From assembly GCA_002497345.1 (NCBI GenBank), contig DANS01000031.1:1-12558 (forward strand): DNA of 12,558 nucleotides. The letters run 5' to 3'. Positions within the stretch are counted from its first letter, which is position 1, and every line of letters begins with the position of its first letter. Under the pieces are notes generated by a model. The model made no database searches. It was given only the letters and a program-made list of their open reading frames with translations, and had not been told where the DNA came from. Origin of the DNA: Thermoproteus sp. UBA157. GTDB lineage: Archaea > Thermoproteota > Thermoprotei > Thermoproteales > Thermoproteaceae. Of the stretch, positions 7,898 to 12,053 are shown one piece after another. Made by a program: the position numbers and the translations under genes.

Positions 7898-7906
7898 AGC
7901 TCTACG

Positions 7907-7915
7907 AGATCACCT
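7907..7915 (-). promoter_or_regulatory. Strong Shine-Dalgarno for nuoH
   Basis: Minus-strand AGGTGATCT, fully complementary to the 16S rRNA 3' end expected in Crenarchaeota, lies 9 nt before the nuoH ATG. It fixes the start and shows that internal genes of this otherwise leaderless-rich region use SD-led initiation. Confidence 0.7.
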
Positions 7916-7917
7916 AT

Positions 7918-9132
7918 TTATCTATCTGCCTCCGGCGGGAAGAAGCCGAAGCTGCCGTATATAGCCGGCAGATCCATCAGCCTAGCGCCTATTGTGGCCT
8001 TCATGAAGGCCCTCAAGTTCTGCCAAGACGGCGTCGAGATCCTCACTCTGAACAACCTCTCCGTGCCGGAGCCGAACACTTGGAAGAAGTACCTCCCCCT
8101 GCCGCCCTCAGTGAGGCCTGTGCCCTCGGCCAAGTTGGTGGTGGTGACGTAGTAGCCGCTCATCCTAACCTGCTCGTTGAGGAACTCCCTATCCTTCGGG
8201 GGGATTTTGTGGGCGGCGTTGTGGCCTATCAGCGGCCCGTCCATAGGCATAATTTTAAGGAGCTGTCTGATGATCTTGGCGCTCTCCTTTACTTCCTCTA
8301 TCCTCACGAGGGTCCTCGCCAAGGAGTCGCCCTCGTCGTGTACCTTCACCTCCCACTCCACTTGCTTATAAACGCCGTATGGCATATCGCGCCTCGCGTC
8401 CCAATCGATCCCGGATCCCCTGGCGCCGGGACCCGTGGCCAGATACGCGGCCGCCTCCTCCTTGCTGAGATGCCCCACGTCCTTGAGCCTGTAGTAGCCG
8501 ACGGGGTTCTTCACGACGAGTCTATAGAACTCGTCCATTTTCCTCTCGAGGAAGTCCAGGAACCCCGCCAGCCTCTCGTAGAAGACCTTAGGCGGCGCCC
8601 TCCTCACGCCCCCCGGCAGGACCCATGTGGGGGTCGTCCTGGCGCCCGTGGCGATCGCCCAGAGGTTCACCAAGAGATCGCGGAGGCCGAAGCCGTACAT
8701 GAAGCCCGTCGAGGAGCCTATCATGATGGCGTGTAGGGCCAAGTCGTATAGGTGGACGGATATCCTGCTCATCTCGCCGAATAAAGTACGGAGGTACTCC
8801 GCCCTCTCGCTCACGTCGTATCCCAACATCCGCTCGACGGCCATGGAGTAGGCCCACGTAACGTTTATGGCGTCGGGGAGCGAAAGCCTCTCGAAGAGCG
8901 GCACGTTCATTATGAAGTGCCTGGTTTCGCCCAGCTTCTCCATGGTGCGGTGCACGAAGCCGGGGTCGGGCCTTATGTCCACGATTATATCGCCGTCCAC
9001 CTCGACGAAAAACCTGATATGGCCGGATGAGGGGTGCTGAGGGCCGAAGAGGAGCTCGAGGGTCTTCTTGCCGCCGGGCCCCGCCTCGACCTCCTTGAGG
9101 ACGAGGCCGTATTGCTCCATCTTGAGGCCCAT
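7918..9132 (-). CDS. nuoD: NADH-quinone oxidoreductase-like subunit D (49 kDa type)
   Basis: The quinone-site subunit of the peripheral arm, related to the large subunit of NiFe hydrogenases. The 404 aa product (typical 370-430) shows FGPQHPSSGHIRF (29-41), PDPGFVHRTMEKLGE (55-69), SERAEYLRTLFGEMSRI (108-124), GARTTPTWVLPGGVRR (163-178), TGPGARGSGIDWDAR (233-247), and the C-terminal end GSFGFFPPEADR in place of the usual GSLDxxxGEvDR. None of the four hydrogenase metal-ligand Cys is present, so it is a NuoD rather than a hydrogenase. The quinone-site Tyr and Asp of characterised homologues align with Leu85 and Met137, and the His pair (33, 38) is respaced. ATG at 9132 is used because a TATA-like box lies about 16-26 nt upstream; ATG at 9120 (codon 5) is possible. 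It is the first gene of the cluster. Confidence 0.95.
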   Translation of the reverse strand: MGLKMEQYGLVLKEVEAGPGGKKTLELLFGPQHPSSGHIRFFVEVDGDIIVDIRPDPGFVHRTMEKLGETRHFIMNVPLFERLSLPDAINVTWAYSMAVERMLGYDVSERAEYLRTLFGEMSRISVHLYDLALHAIMIGSSTGFMYGFGLRDLLVNLWAIATGARTTPTWVLPGGVRRAPPKVFYERLAGFLDFLERKMDEFYRLVVKNPVGYYRLKDVGHLSKEEAAAYLATGPGARGSGIDWDARRDMPYGVYKQVEWEVKVHDEGDSLARTLVRIEEVKESAKIIRQLLKIMPMDGPLIGHNAAHKIPPKDREFLNEQVRMSGYYVTTTNLAEGTGLTEGGRGRYFFQVFGSGTERLFRVRISTPSWQNLRAFMKATIGARLMDLPAIYGSFGFFPPEADR

Positions 9133-9147
9133 GGATTACTCGTCCTC

Positions 9148-9158
9148 TATTAAAATAT
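9148..9158 (-). promoter_or_regulatory. TATA-like box of the nuo cluster (nuoD promoter)
   Basis: The minus strand reads ATATTTTAATA 16-26 nt before the nuoD ATG. The spacing predicts a leaderless nuoD transcript. It shares a 122 bp divergent intergenic region with the + strand winged-helix gene. Confidence 0.6.
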
Positions 9159-9226
9159 CGATTTTGACCGTTGCGAAAAAATCAAACGACCGCGCCCGCG
9201 GACGCGTAGCATAAGTTCCGGTGCAA

Positions 9227-9236
9227 GCTTATAAAG
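9227..9236 (+). promoter_or_regulatory. TATA-like box for the winged-helix gene
   Basis: GCTTATAAAG ends 18 nt before the GTG at 9255 and has a near-consensus archaeal box A core (TTATAAA). This predicts a leaderless transcript. The two divergent boxes are about 70 bp apart, separated by a GC-rich stretch (around 9186-9206). Confidence 0.6.
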
Positions 9237-9254
9237 GGAAAGCTGTTAGGATAC

Positions 9255-9521
9255 GTGGAAAACGTAGACGCCGATAGCTTATCGGGCTTGCTCAAATTAA
9301 TCCTCGATTTCGGCGGCAGGGCCCAGATAGCGGAGCTGGCTAAAAGCTTGCACTTGACGCTCGATGAGCTCTATCACGTCCTGAGCACGGCTGAGGGCTT
9401 AGGAGCCGTTAAGGTGAGCGGGGGTTCCGTTGCGCTGACGCGGAGAGGCTTGGAGTTGCTCCGCATGAGCTTTGGGGATCTCCACCACATGGTCAAGCTG
9501 AGGGCCGAGGAGCTCCTCTAG
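9255..9521 (+). CDS. Stand-alone winged-helix protein resembling the AAA-associated C-terminal domain
   Basis: 88 aa from a GTG start with a well-placed TATA box. Residues 11-70 read as a winged helix: helix 1 (LLKLILDFGGRA), helix 2 (IAELAKSLHL), recognition helix (LDELYHVLSTAEGLGAV), wing (KVSGGSVALTRRG) and a final helix (LELLRMSFGD). The pattern GGRAQIAELAKSLHLTLDEL, then LGAVKVSGG, SVALTRRG, resembles the AAA_assoc_C domain found at the C-terminus of some ABC-type nitrate/taurine transporter ATPases and as a free-standing domain in archaea. No ATPase is encoded nearby. It is divergent from nuoD, so a regulatory role toward the respiratory cluster is conceivable but only inferred from position. 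Confidence 0.8.
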   Translation: MENVDADSLSGLLKLILDFGGRAQIAELAKSLHLTLDELYHVLSTAEGLGAVKVSGGSVALTRRGLELLRMSFGDLHHMVKLRAEELL

Positions 9522-9536
9522 TACAACGCATCCATC

Positions 9537-9541
9537 TTTTT
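9537..9541 (+). terminator. T-run after the winged-helix gene
   Basis: Five consecutive T lie 16 nt after the TAG, with no stable stem before them. This is compatible with an oligo-T archaeal terminator, but short. Confidence 0.35.
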
Positions 9542-9552
9542 CCAAAAGAATA

Positions 9553-9564
9553 CATGAGCTCATG
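9553..9564. repeat. 12 bp perfect palindrome CATGAGCTCATG
   Basis: A self-complementary dodecamer in the gap between two small genes. It contains two ATGs, the second (9562) opening a 38-codon frame. It could be a protein-binding site; nothing else in the window shares it. Confidence 0.5.
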
Positions 9565-9678
9565 CCCGTCAAAGCGTTTCTTGATTTAAGTTCCTTGGAT
9601 ATTATTCTAAATATTAGTAAAAAATCTGCTTTCTCGGGAAAGAAATATATTTATTTTGGCAATTTATATGCCGAGTGA
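9562..9678 (+). CDS. Candidate 38 aa small ORF in an AT-rich gap
   Basis: ATG at 9562 to TGA at 9676-9678. The product is rich in Ile, Lys, Tyr and Phe, unlike its GC-rich neighbours (MPVKAFLDLSSLDIILNISK...). Its stop overlaps the GTG start of the next gene as GTGA, the same coupling used in the nuo cluster. Against it: no promoter or SD precedes it, the TATA box of the next gene lies inside it, and 38 open codons in AT-rich DNA can occur by chance. Listed as a weak candidate only. Confidence 0.2.
   Translation: MPVKAFLDLSSLDIILNISKKSAFSGKKYIYFGNLYAE
9643..9656 (+). promoter_or_regulatory. TATA-like box for the 9675-9965 gene
   Basis: AAATATATTTATTT spans 19-32 nt before the GTG at 9675. 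A small inverted repeat (CTTTC-TCGG-GAAAG, 9629-9642) sits directly upstream where BRE or an operator would be. Confidence 0.55.
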
Positions 9679-9965
9679 TCCCGAGGGAACTCTCGGAGTT
9701 CGCAGAGGGCTTGGCGCGGCAGATAGCGGAGAGGGCCAAGGCCGAAGGCGCCGACATAGAGGACGTCTTGTACTATACTTTCTTGTGCACAATAGGCGTG
9801 CTCAACGACGAAATGGAGAAGGTGCAGGTGGTGAGAAGGCGACGGGGTCTCGCCAAGAGGTTGCCGCCGCCGGAGCCCATCGCGGAGGAGATATTGATGT
9901 GCGTTAAGGAATCGTTGGAGACGGGGAGACCCAAGGTCGAGAAATACGACTACTACGCGCTCTAG
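9675..9965 (+). CDS. Helical hypothetical protein, 96 aa
   Basis: GTG start to TAG at 9963-9965. The predicted product is mostly alpha-helical: residues 5-25 (ELSEFAEGLARQIAERAKAE), 27-50 (IEDVLYYTFLCTIGVLNDEMEK), then a basic Arg-rich patch RRRRG at about 54-58, a Pro-rich hinge LPPPEP, and a second helix (IAEEILMCVKESLE). It has two Cys (38 and 76), no membrane segment and no domain I recognise. Codon use is GC-rich like genuine genes here, and the TATA box is well placed. A longer overlapping + frame from 9656 is a shadow. It lies downstream of the winged-helix gene; a functional link is not shown. Confidence 0.7.
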   Translation: MIPRELSEFAEGLARQIAERAKAEGADIEDVLYYTFLCTIGVLNDEMEKVQVVRRRRGLAKRLPPPEPIAEEILMCVKESLETGRPKVEKYDYYAL

Positions 9966-9990
9966 GCATAGCTTTCACGCCCGAATTCAC

Positions 9991-10100
9991 TAATTTTATA
10001 AAACAAATTTTGATAATATAAAAACAATTATTGATGATTATTTTCAATATGATTTCTATTTAAATTATAAAATAATAAATTGAGCAATATCTAAAATATA
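9991..10100. other. Extremely AT-rich block (about 11% G+C over 110 bp)
   Basis: I count 12 G or C in 110 positions, in a window that otherwise appears near 58-60% G+C. It holds several TATA-like strings (around 9992-10000, 10060-10070, 10091-10099) but no ORF or clear repeat. It could be a promoter region, a DNA-unwinding element or the edge of acquired DNA. Confidence 0.7.
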
Positions 10101-10125
10101 AGGAAAATACGCAAATTTTGGGACC

Positions 10126-10197
10126 ATGGACAAACCCAAACGGGTCGAATGGACCAAGTTCAGTAAGGGCTACGGGTTGCGCTACGCGCCGGCCTAA
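10126..10197 (+). CDS. Short ORF, 23 aa, possibly the broken 5' end of a gene
   Basis: ATG to TAA, product MDKPKRVEWTKFSKGYGLRY plus APA. The amino-acid mix looks protein-like, and a TATA-like TAAAATATAAGG lies 24-35 nt upstream. The frame stops inside a GC hairpin, while the -1 frame overlaps and stays open to 10401. It may be the start of a frameshifted gene, a micropeptide or chance. Confidence 0.25.
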   Translation: MDKPKRVEWTKFSKGYGLRYAPA

Positions 10198-10203
10198 GCC
10201 GGC
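10188..10203. repeat. GC hairpin GCCGGC-CTAA-GCCGGC
   Basis: A 6 bp perfect stem with a 4 nt loop. A second stem, CGATGC/GCATCG (10217-10222 with 10232-10237, 9 nt loop), follows 13 nt later. Confidence 0.5.
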
Positions 10204-10284
10204 CGAGCGCCGCGCACGATGCAGAGGCCGCGCATCGGTTCGTCGTGGCGTTGTCGTTTGCCAAATTCGACGCGGCGAGTCGCG

Positions 10285-10308
10285 GTGTTAGCTGGGACCA
10301 GCTAACAC
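10285..10308. repeat. 24 bp perfect inverted repeat (11 bp arms, 2 nt centre)
   Basis: Arms GTGTTAGCTGG and CCAGCTAACAC are separated by GA. In RNA this is a long hairpin with effectively a 4 nt loop; in DNA it is a cruciform-prone or dimer-bound site. It is the strongest palindrome I found by eye. No T-run follows, so it is not a typical terminator. Confidence 0.75.
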
Positions 10309-10432
10309 ACGGCGTAATTGAAAAGATTTCAGCTACGCTAGTTCAACTCCCTCGGCAACTCGCTTTTAACCTGGAACTCCGCCGAACGTTAATGCGCAAA
10401 TAGTTGAAATATTGTCCTGGATGCGACGAGTG

Positions 10433-10663
10433 TTAACGGCGCCTCCTAAGCAGTATATTCCCCTCGTCGTCTTTTATCTCCACCACTCTGTGGTAGGGGA
10501 TGTAGGCCCCCGTCTTCGTGACGAACCCGCCGTTGCCTATCTCCTCCACGTCCTCGATGGACACGGTCTCCACATCGCCGGGGGAGCCCCTGTTGATGTA
10601 CGTGATGAAGCCCCGTTGGCCCGTCCACTTGAGCTTGTTCAAAAGGCTTCTTATGGGATTCAC
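10433..10663 (-). CDS. MJ1316/DUF504 (UPF0248) protein, predicted RNA-end recognition
   Basis: A 76 aa protein of the MJ1316 family, formerly DUF504/UPF0248, predicted in the literature to recognise cyclic-phosphate RNA ends. The family pattern covers the whole protein: PIRSLLNKLKW (3-13), YINRGSPGD (22-30), VSIEDVEEIGNGGFVTKTG (34-52), YIPYHRVVEI (54-63, His58). The tail is basic (LLRRRR). The frame is open further upstream into the macro gene, but GTG at 10663 fits the family length and has a TATA-like box 20-27 nt upstream. It lies 28 nt after the macro-domain gene on the same strand, suggesting a shared RNA-processing or repair role; that link is inference. Confidence 0.9.
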   Translation of the reverse strand: MNPIRSLLNKLKWTGQRGFITYINRGSPGDVETVSIEDVEEIGNGGFVTKTGAYIPYHRVVEIKDDEGNILLRRRR

Positions 10664-10682
10664 CAGAACGCACGCGATTCGG

Positions 10683-10690
10683 CTTAAAAA
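10683..10690 (-). promoter_or_regulatory. TATA-like box for the MJ1316-family gene
   Basis: Minus-strand TTTTTAAG lies 20-27 nt before the GTG at 10663, in the 28 nt gap after the macro gene. It supports the short, leaderless start. Confidence 0.5.
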
Positions 10691-10691
10691 C

Positions 10692-11240
10692 CTACCGCGC
10701 CCCGAATACCCTCCTAAACGCCTCGACGTATATCCTATAGGGCTCCTCGCCATATAGGCATACTATTATCCTCTTGACGTTCTTCAACCTCGGGGCGACG
10801 CGCCTCACGGCCTCGGCGGTCTGCTGGGCGGCCTCGTCGTAGGGGCAGCCGAAGATCCCGGTGCTTATCGCGGGCAACGCTATGCTGGTTAGGCCCAGCT
10901 CCTCGGCCTTGGCTATGGCGTTCTCCACGGCCTCCCCGATCTTCTCCACGGGCTCCACGCCGCATCTAGGCCCCACCGCGTGTATGACGTATTTGGCCTT
11001 GAGCCTCCCAGCCGAGGTCACCGCTACGCCGCCGACGGGCACGGGGCCGTGCTTCCTGACCCACTCCCTGCTCTCCTCCTGTATTACGTATCCTCCCTTC
11101 CTGACGATGGCCCCCGCCACCCCTCCGCCGTGTTCGAGGTAGGAGTTAGCCGCGTTGACTATGGCGTCGGCCTCCACCTCGGTTATATCCCCCGTGATCA
11201 GCTCGGCGTATATGCCGGGGGCCACCTCGAACTTCTCCAT
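10692..11240 (-). CDS. Macro-domain protein (ADP-ribose derivative-binding hydrolase family)
   Basis: 182 aa, a single macro domain filling the whole protein. Visible motifs: GDIT (17-20), the ligand loop IVNAANSYLEHGGGVAGAI (27-45), GGVAVTSAG and KYVIHAVGP (70-91), and the phosphate loop LPAISTGIFGCP (122-133). This pattern matches the MacroD/Appr-1''-pase group, which removes ADP-ribose from proteins or processes ADP-ribose-1'',2''-cyclic phosphate derivatives from tRNA metabolism. The protein is soluble and cytosolic. ATG at 11240 has a TATA-like box 21-29 nt upstream. It is followed by the MJ1316-family gene. The exact substrate cannot be read from sequence alone. Confidence 0.93.
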   Translation of the reverse strand: MEKFEVAPGIYAELITGDITEVEADAIVNAANSYLEHGGGVAGAIVRKGGYVIQEESREWVRKHGPVPVGGVAVTSAGRLKAKYVIHAVGPRCGVEPVEKIGEAVENAIAKAEELGLTSIALPAISTGIFGCPYDEAAQQTAEAVRRVAPRLKNVKRIIVCLYGEEPYRIYVEAFRRVFGAR

Positions 11241-11260
11241 ATATCTGTGGCATCTAGAAG

Positions 11261-11269
11261 ATTATATTC
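11261..11269 (-). promoter_or_regulatory. TATA-like box for the macro gene, possibly bidirectional
   Basis: Minus-strand GAATATAAT lies 21-29 nt before the macro ATG. On the + strand the same element (ATTATATTC) is 27-35 nt before an ATG at 11296, so it might serve both directions. Confidence 0.5.
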
Positions 11270-11332
11270 TATGCACCCAGTGGAGGCCTTGAGGTATGAG
11301 TAATTCCGGACAAGATTAACAAGATCGCCGAA

Positions 11333-11542
11333 ATGAGGACGCGGGCTGGCGAGCCGTTGGAAAAGGCGATTTTGACGACGCAGGCGGAAAGAGACGGAGT
11401 ATACCGCTTGATGCGGGAAATACAAAGGGCTGGTAGGTCGCAAGAGGGTTATTTAACCCTGAGCAGAAAGGCGCTTGAAGAGGCCGATTGGCTCGGGGCG
11501 CCGTGGGAGGAGGTGGAGCCGGCTTTGAGGAACTCCGCGTGA
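11333..11542 (+). CDS. Small hypothetical protein, 69 aa (start uncertain)
   Basis: ATG at 11333 to TGA at 11540-11542. The product is charged and helical: residues 7-33 form a likely amphipathic helix (LEKAILTTQAERDGVYRLMR), and a second helix (LSRKALEEADW) precedes an acidic PWEEVEPA segment. It has no membrane segment and I recognise no family. The frame is open for 11 more codons upstream with no ATG, GTG or TTG, and no TATA box is placed for 11333. ATG at 11296, which does have promoter-like spacing, is in another frame and stops after seven codons. It lies between the divergent macro gene and the convergent PaREP1 gene, 10 bp from the latter's stop. Confidence 0.5.
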   Translation: MRTRAGEPLEKAILTTQAERDGVYRLMREIQRAGRSQEGYLTLSRKALEEADWLGAPWEEVEPALRNSA

Positions 11543-11552
11543 AAATCCTCGA

Positions 11553-12026
11553 CTAGGCCTTAGCCGCCCTTTTAATAAAAGCCACTACTTCCTCTACGTC
11601 TCTCCTCACCACTTCCTCGCTGGCGTATCTAGAAACCTCAACGTCGCCGTCAAGGCCGTTGTATTGAAACTCGTGCAAGTTCAGAGCCAGCTCCACCATT
11701 AGCCTTAACTCCCTATCGCCGACGATAGCCGCCACCTCCCGCATACGCGATGTGGGCATCACGGCAATTATCCACTCCCCCCTCTCCACTACTTTGGCTG
11801 GGCTAATCCTGCGTCTGCCCGGAAAAGCCGCTACTATTTTATCTCTATGCGCCGCGGCGACAGCCGCCAAATAGGCCTTGACGGCTTGAAACGCCTTGCC
11901 AACGGCGTTTCGGATGAGACCGTTTTTTAAAAACTCCTCGGCTAGCTCGGCCTCGTATAAAGCCTCTTTTAAGCGATCTCGCCGGTACTTCTCTAAATCC
12001 ACCCAAGGCTTAGAGAGCGTAATCAC
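11553..12026 (-). CDS. PaREP1-family protein (HEPN superfamily)
   Basis: 157 aa. The helical N-terminal half (LKEALYEAELAEEFLKNGLI at 19-38, then RNAVGKAFQAVKAYLAAVAA at 39-58) is typical of the PaREP1/PaREP8 paralogous family of Pyrobaculum and relatives, placed within the HEPN four-helix superfamily. A basic linker (GRRRISPAK, 70-78) and the LHEFQYNG segment (117-124) with a final helix (EEVVRRDVEEVVAFIKRA) complete it. HEPN RNases use an R-x4-6-H motif; I do not see a clear one (His118 lacks an Arg at the right distance), so RNase activity is uncertain. GTG at 12026 has a TATA-like box 19-27 nt upstream and is preferred. Function in vivo is unknown. Confidence 0.85.
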   Translation of the reverse strand: MITLSKPWVDLEKYRRDRLKEALYEAELAEEFLKNGLIRNAVGKAFQAVKAYLAAVAAAHRDKIVAAFPGRRRISPAKVVERGEWIIAVMPTSRMREVAAIVGDRELRLMVELALNLHEFQYNGLDGDVEVSRYASEEVVRRDVEEVVAFIKRAAKA

Positions 12027-12044
12027 GATAAAAGCCGCAGGCAG

Positions 12045-12053
12045 AAATTTAAG
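12045..12053 (-). promoter_or_regulatory. TATA-like box for the PaREP1 gene
   Basis: Minus-strand CTTAAATTT spans 19-27 nt before the GTG at 12026. This fits a leaderless start. Confidence 0.55.

Larger units (their letters stand above)
10167..10403 (+). pseudogene. Open frame without a start; probable gene remnant or shadow of a structured RNA
   Basis: 78 codons open from 10167 to TAG at 10401-10403, in the -1 frame relative to the 23 aa ORF just upstream. The second half looks protein-like (AHRFVVALSFAKFDAASRG, then VSWDQLTHGVIEKISATLV, then NLELRRTLMRK). The only starts are internal GTG/TTG codons in the VVALSF segment, giving about 53 aa. A single frameshift near the GC hairpin at 10188-10203 would join the two ORFs into about 97 aa. 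I recognise no family. The 24 bp palindrome lies inside this frame, which argues that at least part of the stretch is under RNA or DNA-binding constraint instead. Confidence 0.35.

Noticed and set aside
7918..9132. NiFe hydrogenase large subunit (Mbh/Ech type) instead of NuoD
   Set aside because: None of the CxxC metal-ligand motifs at either end is present and the neighbours are NuoH/I/J/K/L/M/N types.
9656..9907. An 83-codon + strand ORF
   Set aside because: Arg/Gly-rich shadow of the 9675-9965 gene in another frame.
10031..10038. C/D box sRNA (TGATGA box C in the AT-rich block)
   Set aside because: No box D (CTGA) at a suitable distance and no terminal stem; a TGATGA is expected by chance in such AT-rich DNA.
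10120..10420. RNase P RNA, SRP RNA or tRNA in the gene-poor region
   Set aside because: No GAGGAAAGUC-type or other universal RNase P core, no SRP S-domain motif, and the T-arm-like strings (for example GTTCAACTCCC near 10343) have no pairing stem or acceptor. A novel RNA remains possible.
10433..10753. A 106-codon reading of the MJ1316-family gene starting at 10753
   Set aside because: The first 30 residues overlap the macro gene in another frame, and the family begins at about PIRSLLNK; GTG at 10663 has the right TATA spacing.
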